This document shows, one piece after another, positions 24,749-34,314 of a stretch of DNA of 64,000 nucleotides. Numbering within the stretch: the first letter of the stretch is position 1; each line of letters opens with the position of its first letter. The translations under genes were made by a program, and so were the position numbers. Below the pieces are notes generated by a model. It did not search any database. It was not told the origin of the DNA and saw only the letters and a list, made by a program, of their open reading frames with translations. Origin of the DNA: Puteibacter caeruleilacunae. Its GTDB lineage: Bacteria; Bacteroidota; Bacteroidia; Bacteroidales; Prolixibacteraceae. The stretch covers positions 1 to 64,000 of the forward strand of contig SJCO01000014.1 of assembly GCA_005217565.1 (NCBI GenBank). Reading direction: 5' to 3'.

Positions 24749-26248
24749 ATGCTCTTGCTTATGACACCAATATCTTCACACGCTATTCGATTTGCCCTTG
24801 GAATGTACTACGATATCTATTTTACAGATGATTTCGTAATTAAAACTGAACTTGCCGATATATTTGATAAATCGGTAGATGATTGGTCGAAGAGACAAGC
24901 TATTCCTGGTAGAAGCGTCGAAATACTAGAGGAAGCATTAAAAGGATATATCGAAAATAAGGGAGAGGATAATGGAGTTGCCTCTTTTCTGGAGGTATTT
25001 TATTTCTGGATTCTAGAAAACGGTTTAATGGCTGTTGCATTAAGAAAAATTGCGACAAAGAAGAGGTTTGAGCAGGGTATTGAAATCTCAGAGATCAAGA
25101 GAAAATTACACGAATTTAAACGTGATGAGAATATGCCTGAGGTGGCTTATGCGCTAAGCGATCTTGCGTGTAAGCAGTATGCAGCCAATGAGCATGAATT
25201 GGCACTGAAAACGTATAAAAAAGCAGTGAAGATTTTTGAAGATCTTATTAGCGGAAAATCGTATGATTACTATTCAGAATTAGCATTGACATTAACCAAC
25301 GTAGCAGCAATACTTTTTGAGTGTCATAAATTTGAAGAAGCTTTAGATTATTACCTCGAGGCTTTAGCGAGGTATCGTGCTCTTGCCAGAGATTATGAAG
25401 AGATCTATTTACTTAAGGCGGCTCAAGTGTATTGTTCTATTGGATGGGTACATCTCGAAACATATCAGTTAGAGCTGAGCGAGGCAGCATACAACGAGGC
25501 ATTAAAGGTTTATAAGTATCTTGATGAACATAGACCGAAATATTATTTGCCTTACATGGCAATTGCTATAGGTGGACTGGCGAATATCAATTCTGCGGCT
25601 GGTAAATATGAAGTATCCTTGGAAAAATTTAATGAGGCGCTAAATATTTACTATCAGTTGCTTGAAACTGAATATCAAAGGTATGTGCCCGATGTAGCAT
25701 CACTATTAGGTAACAAGGCTATTTTGTATTCAAGATCGGGAGATTTAGATAAGGCACTGGGGGTATATCGACGAGCACTTAGGATATTTCGAGAGCTTGC
25801 CAACGATGATCCACAGCGTTATTTGCCAGCTGTGGCAATGACTTTATTCAAAAAGGCAACGCTACTTTTAAAAATGAAGGTGTTTAATTTTACTCTGCCT
25901 GAATTCGAAGAAGCATTACAACTTCATAGAAGTCTGGCTGTTGATTATCCACAAAGGTTTTTACCGCTAGTAGCATCCACATTAGCTGAGATGGCTGTCC
26001 TGCTTGTTGAAATGAACGACAAAAAGCAAGCTCTGAAAGCGTACAACGAAGCATTGACGATTCAACAAGAGTTTGCTCTAGGAAAAGCACAATGGTTTGA
26101 AATAGCCTATGCAAAATCACTTATTCTTGGTGTTGAACTTTTCAATAAGAACAAAACCGCACTGCTAGAAGCCGAAAGGTTATTGAAAAAGTATAGAACA
26201 CTACAGCACGCCAGGGAGATTCTGGAGAAACTGGAAGCGGTAGGGTAA
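24749..26248 (+). CDS. Tetratricopeptide repeat protein
   Basis: The product has 499 residues from ATG 24749 (MLLLMTPISSHAI); GTG 24710 is an alternative. The N-terminal about 120 residues (ALGMYYDIYFTDDFVIKTEL) form a small helical domain of unknown family. From about residue 125 to the end are about eight TPR-like units with the pattern AL..Y.EAL..Y..L, for example FEEALDYYLEALARYRALAR and DLDKALGVYRRALRIFREL. It has no signal peptide or membrane helix, so it is a cytoplasmic protein-protein scaffold. It starts about 100 bp after the last CRISPR repeat with no terminator between, so array transcripts may run into it. A link with the Cas13b homologue is inference from position only. Confidence 0.8.
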   Translation: MLLLMTPISSHAIRFALGMYYDIYFTDDFVIKTELADIFDKSVDDWSKRQAIPGRSVEILEEALKGYIENKGEDNGVASFLEVFYFWILENGLMAVALRKIATKKRFEQGIEISEIKRKLHEFKRDENMPEVAYALSDLACKQYAANEHELALKTYKKAVKIFEDLISGKSYDYYSELALTLTNVAAILFECHKFEEALDYYLEALARYRALARDYEEIYLLKAAQVYCSIGWVHLETYQLELSEAAYNEALKVYKYLDEHRPKYYLPYMAIAIGGLANINSAAGKYEVSLEKFNEALNIYYQLLETEYQRYVPDVASLLGNKAILYSRSGDLDKALGVYRRALRIFRELANDDPQRYLPAVAMTLFKKATLLLKMKVFNFTLPEFEEALQLHRSLAVDYPQRFLPLVASTLAEMAVLLVEMNDKKQALKAYNEALTIQQEFALGKAQWFEIAYAKSLILGVELFNKNKTALLEAERLLKKYRTLQHAREILEKLEAVG

Positions 26249-26454
26249 ACCAGATGGATTTGTTGGTGTATTATTGGTTTGCTTACTATTTATTATTTAA
26301 TTTAGCGAGACCTAAAAATTTAACGAATAAAACGAACTAACGTGAGATTAAACTTATTAGGAGCACTCATATTGAAATGCATGATTTTCTTAACGGGTTG
26401 AATTTTGTTATCGCCTAATAGCTTGACATGACGAATGCTTAAAAATGACAATTA

Positions 26455-27030
26455 ATGAGAACAATAATTAAGGTTCTAATTTCTATGACCAGCTTGGTTT
26501 GTTTGATTGCTGCATATTGGATTATTGCAAGGTACTCAAACCTAATTAGTGATAGTATTCTAGATAAGGGGAAGTGGGGAAATGTACGTCCTATCACTAT
26601 TTTATCTAAAGGATTAATTTCATTATCTATCCTTCTAATATCATTGAGATATTTCAATACAGTATTTCAAATTTTGAAACCTTTAAAGACTATTAAAATA
26701 GGATTTTTTACTTCATTATTTTTCATATTAGTTGCAACTATGTTTTGGGCTGATACCTGGACTGAAGCTCCAAGTGCTGTTTTGGATGCAAGAGAATGCG
26801 GAGATGGAGTATGGAAATTGGGACATCCTTTAACGTTTATAATCATTGATTTGACAATCTATTTACGTCATAAATATGATGGACTACAAGAATATTGGAG
26901 TGATTGGTGGGCTTATCCTAGTGTGTTGATTCTTTTTGTGATTCAATTTTCAATTTACATGCAAGGATTAAGAATGATGATTAATTATAAGAGATTAAAA
27001 GAGGTCTACAACAAAAATAGAGGAAGATGA
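26455..27030 (+). CDS. Unknown four-helix membrane protein
   Basis: A 191-residue protein with four hydrophobic segments, at about 5-25, 50-65, 78-97 and 150-170, separated by short charged loops, and a basic C-terminal tail (KRLKEVYNKNRGR). A tryptophan-rich loop (MFWADTWTEAPSAVLDARECG) lies between helices three and four. I do not recognise a family. Its size and four helices resemble the gross layout of Csx27, the type VI-B accessory protein, but no sequence motif supports that and 1.8 kb with the TPR gene lies between. Probably unrelated to CRISPR. Confidence 0.5.
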   Translation: MRTIIKVLISMTSLVCLIAAYWIIARYSNLISDSILDKGKWGNVRPITILSKGLISLSILLISLRYFNTVFQILKPLKTIKIGFFTSLFFILVATMFWADTWTEAPSAVLDARECGDGVWKLGHPLTFIIIDLTIYLRHKYDGLQEYWSDWWAYPSVLILFVIQFSIYMQGLRMMINYKRLKEVYNKNRGR

Positions 27031-27241
27031 TTGCAGTGTATGGGGAGGATTGGTAAAGTCTCAAAGATCTTTGGCTAAAACCGAGTGACCATCCCTGCAA
27101 AATCGGTTCAAATGGTGCCACTTTGAAATTCGCTAGTCGGCACCCTCCGAATTGCTAGGTAAACAAAATGTGAGGACAACAATTCCTCTATTAAATAAAG
27201 ATTTTTTCGTGCCGGGAGATAAAAAACAACTTAAAGTACTA

Positions 27242-28321
27242 ATGGACAATAAAAAACTATACGATTTAAACCAGATTAGATTTGCCTGCATTTTGGGCTC
27301 TCCATTTGTTGCTGGGATTCTCATATCTCACAATTATTCAAAATTCGGAGAAAGACGAAAAAGTATACTGTGGATTGTTATTTGCACACTGTGGACTCTT
27401 TCAATAGTTGGGATTTCAATGCTTATCCCTGAAAATATTACTAGTACCGGATTGGTTATTCCCCTTATAAATGGATGGATTATACATGAACTTGTTAAAA
27501 ATCGTCAAGGAGAAAGATTAAATGAACACTTTGAAAATAATGGGGAGAAAGGTTCAAATTGGTTGCCTTTAGGATTGACTGCTCTTGTTGTCGCACTAAT
27601 ATTTGGCCCTGTAATTTTTCTTGACAAGTACCTAAATGAGAATAATTATTTACGAGCTGATTTTAAAGGTAATGGAGTTTTTTATAATCTAGAGACACCT
27701 ATTGACCAGGTAGATAAACTCGCAGGAATTTTAACTCGTATGGGATATTTTAATCCAGATAAGCTTTCAGAAGTAGTTTTCGTAGATTGTGATTCTGTTT
27801 TCGAATTAAAGCTTGTTTCTGATAAAGACTATTTCAATGATACTGAGTATTTAAATGATATGCAATCGGTATTTAAACATATAAGTTACTACGACTTCTC
27901 AAAGCCTGTTAAGTTTAACTTAATCGACGAATACCTTAAAACGGAGAAAAGAATTGTTTTAAGTCAAAGTGATAGCATTCAGTATTATATGGAGTCGGTG
28001 CTTTTTGTCAAAAACAAAAACTTTAAACTGTGCTACGATATTATGATTCCTGAGGATGAAAGATTAAAATTCCAGGATTTGATTTTAGGATTAAAACGAT
28101 TTTTCCCACATCATTTTAAGGGTGTTTTTATTTACGGTATCGTTGACAATTCATACATGCTTAGTATATATGTACCTAAAGCTAATTGGAAGAAACCGCA
28201 ACTTTTGACGGAGGTTAAGCTCCTTAAACGGAAATTAAATGAAGCCAACTTTAGCAAACCTTTTAGGTTGAATCTTTATGATCCTACAGGAACAGATCAA
28301 GAAGAATTAGAAGTTCAATAA
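27242..28321 (+). CDS. Unknown membrane-anchored protein
   Basis: The start is taken at ATG 27242 (MDNKKLYDLNQIRF), giving 359 residues; the longer frame from TTG 27152 crosses intergenic-looking DNA. Three hydrophobic segments occur within the first 150 residues (FACILGSPFVAGILIS, ILWIVICTLWTLSIVGISML, LPLGLTALVVALIFGPVIFL). The remaining 200 residues are soluble, with alternating strands and the segment ADFKGNGVFYNLETPIDQVD, and would lie on one side of the membrane. No known family recognised. It lies 210 bp after the four-helix protein on the same strand. Confidence 0.5.
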   Translation: MDNKKLYDLNQIRFACILGSPFVAGILISHNYSKFGERRKSILWIVICTLWTLSIVGISMLIPENITSTGLVIPLINGWIIHELVKNRQGERLNEHFENNGEKGSNWLPLGLTALVVALIFGPVIFLDKYLNENNYLRADFKGNGVFYNLETPIDQVDKLAGILTRMGYFNPDKLSEVVFVDCDSVFELKLVSDKDYFNDTEYLNDMQSVFKHISYYDFSKPVKFNLIDEYLKTEKRIVLSQSDSIQYYMESVLFVKNKNFKLCYDIMIPEDERLKFQDLILGLKRFFPHHFKGVFIYGIVDNSYMLSIYVPKANWKKPQLLTEVKLLKRKLNEANFSKPFRLNLYDPTGTDQEELEVQ

Positions 28322-28495
28322 AGTACAGGCTGCAAAATGAGCGATCATTTCAGGTCAATTACTGGCAAGGAGTTTACGATAAAAATAATTCTTGATTGGG
28401 ACTATTTGTTGTATCTTGCTGTGTGTAACCGTTGAGAGGAGCTGTTGCTTTTATGGGCTGCTATTACGTCCTACAAAATACTAAACTTCAATAAT

Positions 28496-29323
28496 ATGAG
28501 ATTTTTAATATTGGGATTCATGATGGTTTGGACTTTGACTTTATGTGCAAAGACTCCGGATTCGGATAAGATATTACAAGAAGGAAAACTTCTCTATAGA
28601 TTAGAGAAAGGTTCTTGGTATGGGACTGATGATTTTCTGGCTCGATTCCCTGACTTAAGAAATTCAATTGGCGGATACTTGTCGTATGAGAATGATGAAG
28701 GTCAGATAATTACAATTTTCTTCGACCGAAATGATAACTTCAAGATTATTGCACGATATCAATTTGAAAGCGTTCCAGGAATTAAACCTTTGTCGGTTGA
28801 CACTGTAGATGATAAGTCAACTCAGAAGGAGAGGGATTTAATCACAATACGACAAAAAACATATGAGGAGATTTCAAATAATTCCGATGGTTTTTTCTCT
28901 TTTTATGAGAACACCTCTTTTAATGTGATTCCATTGATCTCGAAAGGTGTACGCAAGACATATGTTTTGACTGGTCCTAAAACGAGTGGGGTTGTAATAA
29001 TTGGTAATGACTATGAATTGAAATTTAATCAATACAATAAGCTTGTCAAGAAGAAAAAGATTCATGCTTCGATATTGGAATATCCTTATAAATCTGACAA
29101 TCCAGAGAATTCAATGAAATCGACCTATCATTCGCATGTGCTTTCTGATGCAATAAACACAACAGACATATGCACGCTGTTGCTCTATAAGGACTATGTT
29201 GAATGGAAGCAGCATATTGTGCTTGGTAAGAAGTTTGTGTCGATATTGGATCTGGAGAAAGTAACATTAGCTATTGTTCCCCGAAAGGTGTGGGAAAAGT
29301 TGAATAAACTGGCAACGAAATAG
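28496..29323 (+). CDS. Exported hypothetical protein
   Basis: With the start at ATG 28496 the protein has 275 residues and opens with a signal peptide (MRFLILGFMMVWTLTLCAK). The cysteine in LTLCAK could make it a lipoprotein, but the site is not a strong lipobox. The mature part has no recognised domain; EGQIITIFFDRNDNFKIIAR and TYVLTGPKTSGVVIIGNDYELK suggest a beta-rich fold. It stands alone between unrelated genes. Function unknown. Confidence 0.6.
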   Translation: MRFLILGFMMVWTLTLCAKTPDSDKILQEGKLLYRLEKGSWYGTDDFLARFPDLRNSIGGYLSYENDEGQIITIFFDRNDNFKIIARYQFESVPGIKPLSVDTVDDKSTQKERDLITIRQKTYEEISNNSDGFFSFYENTSFNVIPLISKGVRKTYVLTGPKTSGVVIIGNDYELKFNQYNKLVKKKKIHASILEYPYKSDNPENSMKSTYHSHVLSDAINTTDICTLLLYKDYVEWKQHIVLGKKFVSILDLEKVTLAIVPRKVWEKLNKLATK

Positions 29324-29363
29324 TTGACTAAAATGAAGATGCTGAGCGTGATCGCATATACAA

Positions 29364-29429
29364 CCAATAAAAGTACAATTTTATCAGATTAGCCTACAAT
29401 AATAGTAAATGATTGTCTCTGTAGTTTTG
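29364..29429 (+). promoter_or_regulatory. AraC-type operator and promoter, regulon A
   Basis: Half-sites begin at 29364 (CCAATAAAAGTACAATTTT) and 29385 (CAGATTAGCCTACAAT), 21 bp apart, and match the sites at 32260 and 34474. A TAnnTTTG box (TAGTTTTG) follows at 29422, 58 bp after the start of the first half-site. There is no convincing -33 TTG at normal spacing, as expected of an activator-dependent promoter. It drives the SDR and OpuAC-like genes. Confidence 0.7.
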
Positions 29430-29622
29430 TAAATATCAAATATTTGCAGAGGCGGTGGCTGTAAACCTCATAACTTTTGATGTGATGCATGAGTGTCGGA
29501 ATCAGTGCTACAAATTGAATTCATGTAGAAGACGTTTACGATTTTAATGATACTTCGGGCAGTTATGTATGGGGAAAATGAAGTCGATGGTGATCGCAAG
29601 AACAATTGTTAAAATTAGAAGC

Positions 29623-30420
29623 ATGAAAAAGACCATTTTAATAACAGGAAGTACCGATGGAATTGGAAAATTAACAGCAACTAAACTCGCAGCTCAGGGG
29701 CATGAGGTTCATTTGCACGGAAGAAATCAGAATAAACTGAATGCTGTAATAGCTGAGATAAAATCTGCAACAGGAAATGATAATTTGAACGGTTTTGTAG
29801 CTGATTTTTCAGATTTTGAATCGGTAAAGCAAATGGCCCATCAGGTAAATAAAGAATTACCAAAGTTGGATGTCTTAATTAATAACGTAGGTATCTATCA
29901 TAGTTCAGAGTCATATAATCGGAATGGATTGGAGATGAGATTTGTGGTAAATTATTTTGCTCAGGTTTTGTTTACGACAGAAGTGTTGCCAGTGCTAAAA
30001 AAAGCGAATCAGGCAAGAGTGGTGAATTTGAGTTCGGCTGCACAATCTTCAATTTCTTTCGATGCGCTAACAGGAGAAGAAAGTATCGGCATAAGCGATG
30101 CTTATGCACAGAGTAAGTTGGCTTTAACTATATGGAGTTTTTATATGGCTCAGAAAGAGCCGAACTTGACTATTGTTCCTGTAAATCCAGGATCTTTGTT
30201 GAATACAAAAATGGTAAAAGAAGCCTTTGGAAATTCATGGTCATCGGCGGATAAAGGTGCTGATATTCTAATTGCATTGGGAGTATCCGATGAATTTGCA
30301 GATGTATCAGGGAAGTATTTCGATAATGACAGAGGTTCGTTTGGGTTGGCTCATCCTGATGCCTACGACAAGGCTATTGTTGATGAGTTGATTGTGCTTA
30401 CAAATAAAATTGTAGGATAA
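29623..30420 (+). CDS. Short-chain dehydrogenase/reductase
   Basis: The start is ATG 29623 (MKKTILITGSTDGIG), 265 residues; an in-frame ATG at 29569 would add 18 residues before the Rossmann start. Family motifs are ITGSTDGIG for the nucleotide, INNVG, and the catalytic pair in YAQSK with the preceding serines in NLSSAAQSS. It is closest in appearance to the retinol-dehydrogenase-like SDRs that take lipophilic aldehydes or ketones with NADP(H). The gene starts the transcript controlled by the operator at 29364 and is followed after 32 bp by the OpuAC-like gene. Confidence 0.9.
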   Translation: MKKTILITGSTDGIGKLTATKLAAQGHEVHLHGRNQNKLNAVIAEIKSATGNDNLNGFVADFSDFESVKQMAHQVNKELPKLDVLINNVGIYHSSESYNRNGLEMRFVVNYFAQVLFTTEVLPVLKKANQARVVNLSSAAQSSISFDALTGEESIGISDAYAQSKLALTIWSFYMAQKEPNLTIVPVNPGSLLNTKMVKEAFGNSWSSADKGADILIALGVSDEFADVSGKYFDNDRGSFGLAHPDAYDKAIVDELIVLTNKIVG

Positions 30421-30452
30421 CAGATGTTGTACAATTTATTTGAAGTAACCTC

Positions 30453-31256
30453 ATGCGAATAAGGTATAGCAAATTGGTGACGATAGGAGTAACAGATCTG
30501 TCTTTTCATAGAGTAACAGCATCCTTACTGACTAATGTTTTGAGAAACATGGGGTTTGAGGTAAACAGAATTTACTCTCCTCATCAGGACAATTTTGACA
30601 AGCTACGGTTTGGAGATGTTGATATGCTAACATCGGCCTGGTTGCCATTTAACGATGGCAAGTTTAAAGCTGAAGTTGAGAAAGATGTGGCATTAATTGA
30701 GTTGGGATTACACTATAAACCTTATTCACTGTGGGCAGTGCCTGATTACGTGCCGGAAACAGAAGTGTCGGAAATTGAAGATCTGCATAAACAAACAGTA
30801 CAGAAAAAGATGCGACTAGCCATTCAGGGAGTTTGCCCTGGGGCTGGTATCACACGATCTTCGCAAAGCATTATGCTTTTGTATGGTTTACAGAAAACCG
30901 GATATCGTTTCTTTACAGGAACTGAGGAGTGTTGTTTTGGAGCATTGGAGCAGGCTATCAGGAATAAAGAATGGATTGTTGTTCCACTTTGGAAACCTAA
31001 TTATCTTCATCTTCAGTATCATATTCGAGAGCTAAAAGATCCGAAAGGACTCTTGGGGAAAGAGGATAGGGCTGTTTTATTGCTTAGAGAAGACAGAAAA
31101 TCTCTGTTTTCAAAAAATGAATTGGAAGTGTTAGGTTCCATCTGTTTTTCTAATGATATCATTACCGAACTCGACTACTTGGTTTCGTGTAATGATCAGC
31201 CCTTGGATGAAATCACACGAAAGTGGTTGACTGAGCACAATAAGAATCATGTATAA
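30453..31256 (+). CDS. OpuAC-like substrate-binding protein without signal peptide
   Basis: A 267-residue protein of the glycine-betaine/proline-type ABC transporter binding fold: TIGVTDLSFHRVTASLLTNV at the start, DVDMLTSAWLP, LWAVPDYVPE, and VVPLWKPNYLH near the end, the last two being ligand-pocket regions of this family. Unlike normal OpuAC proteins it has no signal peptide or lipobox, and no permease or ATPase gene is near. It may therefore be a cytoplasmic sensor or binding protein rather than a transporter part. It is in one operon with the SDR gene upstream and ends 51 bp before the convergent AraC gene. Confidence 0.8.
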   Translation: MRIRYSKLVTIGVTDLSFHRVTASLLTNVLRNMGFEVNRIYSPHQDNFDKLRFGDVDMLTSAWLPFNDGKFKAEVEKDVALIELGLHYKPYSLWAVPDYVPETEVSEIEDLHKQTVQKKMRLAIQGVCPGAGITRSSQSIMLLYGLQKTGYRFFTGTEECCFGALEQAIRNKEWIVVPLWKPNYLHLQYHIRELKDPKGLLGKEDRAVLLLREDRKSLFSKNELEVLGSICFSNDIITELDYLVSCNDQPLDEITRKWLTEHNKNHV

Positions 31257-31307
31257 TAAAGGTGACCTTTACGCTGTATTTATCAGGTATGATTGGTTGG
31301 TTTTAAT

Positions 31308-32165
31308 TTATGAAAGACAGCAAGTGTTACCGCCGTTCTTAAATTCTTTTACAGTCATTCCGTAAACTTTTTTAAAGGATCGAGCTAAATGACTGCTATC
31401 TGTAAAGTTCATCTGATAGGCAATTTCTTTTAAAGATAGGTCGGTGTGTAATACTTTGGTTTCTACTATTTTTAATTTTGATTTGATGATGTAATCAGCT
31501 AAACTAACTCCTGCTTGTTTTTTAAAGTATTCTGAGAAATAAGATTTAGAAATGCCAAATTGTTCAGCCAGCTTGGGCACTCTTAAATGCTCACTTTTAA
31601 AGATATTGGTGTTGATATAGCGTAAAATTTCACCAAAACGATTGTCTACTTCGTTTGCCTGATCTACGTATTTCTTTTCTATACTTCGAGCCAGTATGTT
31701 TAGTATCGAAGCAATAGATCCAGCAATAATAGAATCGGAGTAGCGATCGGCCGACAGGTATTCCTGGTAAATGGATTTAATGTTGTCGATGATGAAATTT
31801 CGTTCTCTTTCGTTTGAAATTATATCACCGGGAACTTTATTGTAGTTTGCCAAAATGTATGCAACCTTATCAAACCAGTCCTTATAATCAGTAAGTCCGT
31901 CATTTTTTAGAAAGTAATGATCGGTGAAGCGAATAAAATAGAAGCGCGATTCTTCTTCAATTTTAAAGGAATGACAATCAAGTGGAGGAAGTAGGAATAT
32001 GTTTCCTTCATGGTATTCAAATTCATGATTGTTGATGCACTGGAATCCTGAACCTTTTTCAACGTAAACAATTTCAAAAAAATTGTGCTTGTGTGGACGC
32101 TTACCCCAGGTTGATAATTCCTCTATATGAATCTCAAATAACTTATTCGCTCTTTCTGTATGCAT
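31308..32165 (-). CDS. AraC-family regulator, proposed master of regulon A
   Basis: With the start at 32165 ([17 protein letters not shown]) it has 285 residues; the open frame upstream to 32213 is probably untranslated. The N-terminal cupin-like domain has [14 protein letters not shown] and LPPLDCHSF. The C-terminal part has two HTH motifs: [21 protein letters not shown] and [20 protein letters not shown], then [11 protein letters not shown]. It lies opposite the FMN/4Fe-4S operon; the operator at 32260 is in the shared intergenic region, and the same operator precedes the SDR and radical SAM genes, so it is the best candidate for their regulator. Confidence 0.88.
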   Translation of the reverse strand: MHTERANKLFEIHIEELSTWGKRPHKHNFFEIVYVEKGSGFQCINNHEFEYHEGNIFLLPPLDCHSFKIEEESRFYFIRFTDHYFLKNDGLTDYKDWFDKVAYILANYNKVPGDIISNERERNFIIDNIKSIYQEYLSADRYSDSIIAGSIASILNILARSIEKKYVDQANEVDNRFGEILRYINTNIFKSEHLRVPKLAEQFGISKSYFSEYFKKQAGVSLADYIIKSKLKIVETKVLHTDLSLKEIAYQMNFTDSSHLARSFKKVYGMTVKEFKNGGNTCCLS

Positions 32166-32259
32166 TGTATTAAAATTGGTTTGTTTTGAGCAAATATAGG
32201 GAATCAGGGCCAATTAATCATGTTATAGAAAGGTTAAAACCCTTGTTTTATAGCGAAAT

Positions 32260-32325
32260 CCAATATCTATACAGTTTTGTCCAATATGTGTACAATAATT
32301 TCCAACAGACTCTATACTAGATTTG
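32260..32325 (+). promoter_or_regulatory. AraC-type operator and promoter, regulon A
   Basis: CCAATATCTATACAGTTTTG at 32260 is followed 21 bp later by CCAATATGTGTACAATAATT at 32281. The -7 box TAGATTTG is at 32318, 58 bp from the first half-site. It lies between the divergent AraC gene and the small membrane protein gene. Confidence 0.75.
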
Positions 32326-32336
32326 TATTCTTCACT

Positions 32337-32480
32337 ATGAATAATGATAAAATTGTGGGAGAGAATAGAAGACGTATAACTAAAAAGATAGAAATGAGTG
32401 AGAACCGGAAATTAAGCATTAGCGATGTAATCAATATTATACTGGCAGCGGTTGTAATCATCTTACTATTGGCATTATGA
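32337..32480 (+). CDS. Small single-span membrane peptide
   Basis: From ATG 32337 it has 47 residues; ATG 32394 gives a 28-residue peptide (MSENRKLSISDVINIILAA) with a C-terminal membrane helix VINIILAAVVIILLLAL. The stop overlaps the start of the FMN-binding gene at 32477 by four bases, which suggests translational coupling. It may be a small subunit of, or leader peptide for, the redox protein. Confidence 0.5.
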   Translation: MNNDKIVGENRRRITKKIEMSENRKLSISDVINIILAAVVIILLLAL

Positions 32481-33655
32481 GGAGAAGGATAATAGATCAA
32501 AATCTAATTCAAAAACTCTATGTCATGGTTATGATTGTTTTGTTGCTTGGAGTTTTGGCATTGCAACGGGAGACGATTTTTGGGTATGAAATTTTTGCCA
32601 GTAAAACCGATGTAAGACAACCTGCTACATATACCATTGAGGATATAAGAGTTTTATTTGAGAATGCTTCAAGTTTTAAGGTTCAGAACGATAGTATTCT
32701 TGTTTTTGCAAATCAAGATCAAATTGGTTGGGCTTACAATACCAGTCCGGTTTCTGATTCAATTATTGGTTTCGCTTCATCGGTGCCAGTATTGATGGGC
32801 TTCACGAATCAGGATAGACTTGTTGGCATTAAATTGCTCAAAAACTATGAATCTCCTGATTTTGTGGAGAAAATAAGGAAAACCGGATTTATGGAATCGT
32901 GGGACAAGATGGTAATTCATGATGTACTAAATTCAAAAGTTGATGTTGTAACGGGAGCTACTCTTACATCAAAAGCAATAATAAAAACCATGAAGCACAG
33001 TACTGGGAAAATTCTGAATCAATCAGTTTCCCTGGCCGTACAGACTGATTTTCCGACTATTCTAAAAAATGTATTGGGAGTTCTTCTGTTGATATTGGCT
33101 TTAGTTCAATTCTTTTTACCAAAAATATTGAAGGGCTTCAGGGGAATATATCAGGGGCTTGTAGTTATTATCTTAGGTTTTTGGTCGGGAACTTTCCTTT
33201 CCTTGTTTTCATTTAGCAATTGGACAATACATGGAATTGATTTACCTGCCAAGTTGTTTGTATTTGGTATCCTGCTGTTAAGTGTTTTGCTTCCGTTAAC
33301 TAAGAGTAAGTCTTTTTATTGCTCACACTTGTGTCCGTTTGGTGCATCGCAGGATTTGTTGGGGAAGATAAAGACGAAAAAAGTGAAGCTCTCACCTTCA
33401 ACTAAACAATTTTTGTCTACCCTGCGAGAGAAGGTGTTTGCTACCATCATGTTGATCATGTTTACAGGAGTGAGTCTTGATTTGACGAATGTGGAGCCTT
33501 TCTCTGCTTTTCTGTACAGTTCGGCATCTATTCCTGTAATTGTATTGGCAGTTTCCTTTTTGATTTTGTCAATCTTTATTCCTCGTCCTTGGTGTAAATA
33601 CGTTTGCCCAACGGGATATTTATTAGAAACCATCAGAAAACCATTCAAAAGTTAA
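32477..33655 (+). CDS. FMN-binding and 4Fe-4S membrane protein (NosR/RnfG-like)
   Basis: A 392-residue membrane redox protein. After one helix (MIVLLLGVLALQ) comes an FMN_bind domain with the flavin attachment motif DVVTGATLTSKA, as in NqrC, RnfG and NosR. Four or five further helices then follow, with cytoplasmic CSHLCPFGASQD and CKYVCPTGYLLE, two CxxxCP motifs of the NapH/NosR/CcoG type. These suggest electron transfer through the membrane from a flavin to iron-sulfur centres, though each motif has only two cysteines. It lies in an operon with the small peptide and the nitroreductase and is predicted to be activated by the AraC protein. Confidence 0.85.
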   Translation: MRRRIIDQNLIQKLYVMVMIVLLLGVLALQRETIFGYEIFASKTDVRQPATYTIEDIRVLFENASSFKVQNDSILVFANQDQIGWAYNTSPVSDSIIGFASSVPVLMGFTNQDRLVGIKLLKNYESPDFVEKIRKTGFMESWDKMVIHDVLNSKVDVVTGATLTSKAIIKTMKHSTGKILNQSVSLAVQTDFPTILKNVLGVLLLILALVQFFLPKILKGFRGIYQGLVVIILGFWSGTFLSLFSFSNWTIHGIDLPAKLFVFGILLLSVLLPLTKSKSFYCSHLCPFGASQDLLGKIKTKKVKLSPSTKQFLSTLREKVFATIMLIMFTGVSLDLTNVEPFSAFLYSSASIPVIVLAVSFLILSIFIPRPWCKYVCPTGYLLETIRKPFKS

Positions 33656-33662
33656 ATATATC

Positions 33663-34298
33663 ATGAATAAGAGTCATTTATTATCATTGTTGCTGGCCAT
33701 AGCCTTGTTGCTTACTACCTATAAATTGGTTGAAATGAAAAAAGAGACAGAGGACGTTTCTCGGTCTGCAACTACTAAAAGAGAAGCCATACTGTCTGTA
33801 ATTCACGAGAGAAAGAGTGTAAGAAACTATACCGATCAAAAAGTTGCTAAGGAAGATATCATGACAATTTTAAAAGCAGGTATGGCGGCACCAACTGGAT
33901 TCGATACGAGACCATGGCAATTTATAGTTATCGAAGACAGAAATACGATGCTTGAACTTAGAAAAGAACTAAAGTATGCCAGAGGATTGGATGGGTCGCC
34001 AGCGGCGATTGTTGTTTGCGGTGATATGAGTAAGGTGAGAGAAGAGGCACCAGAATTTTGGATTACCGATACCTCTGCAGCTACACAAAATATCCTCTTA
34101 GCTATGGAAGGAATGGGGCTCGGTGGAGTTTGGAGTACGCTTTATCCAGGAAAGGAAAGAATGGAACATGCCAGGAGGGTGTTGAATCTGCCAGATCATA
34201 TTATGCCAATGGCTGTTATTCCTTTTGGTTATCCAACTGGTGTAGAAAAACCAAAGAATAAATTTGATGCCAACAATATTCATTGGGAAAAGTGGTGA
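33663..34298 (+). CDS. Membrane-anchored nitroreductase
   Basis: The 211-residue protein has an N-terminal hydrophobic anchor (LLSLLLAIALLLTTYKLVEM) and a nitroreductase/FMN oxidoreductase domain: IHERKSVRNYTDQKV, GMAAPTGFDTRPWQFIVIED, ASTQ-type segment TSAATQNILLAMEGMGLGGVW, and the closing IPFGYP. It starts 7 bp after the flavin/iron-sulfur protein, so electron supply to it from that protein is plausible. Periplasmic-side or cytoplasmic-side placement cannot be decided. The substrate is unknown. Confidence 0.88.
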   Translation: MNKSHLLSLLLAIALLLTTYKLVEMKKETEDVSRSATTKREAILSVIHERKSVRNYTDQKVAKEDIMTILKAGMAAPTGFDTRPWQFIVIEDRNTMLELRKELKYARGLDGSPAAIVVCGDMSKVREEAPEFWITDTSAATQNILLAMEGMGLGGVWSTLYPGKERMEHARRVLNLPDHIMPMAVIPFGYPTGVEKPKNKFDANNIHWEKW

Positions 34299-34314
34299 TG
34301 ATTGCTATTATTTT

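Noticed and set aside
26455-27030. Csx27-like accessory protein of the Cas13b locus
   Set aside because: Only size and helix number fit; no shared motif was seen and a TPR gene lies between.
27152-27241. TTG-started extension of the membrane protein at 27242
   Set aside because: The extra codons are unlike a membrane-protein start, and ATG 27242 directly precedes the hydrophobic region.
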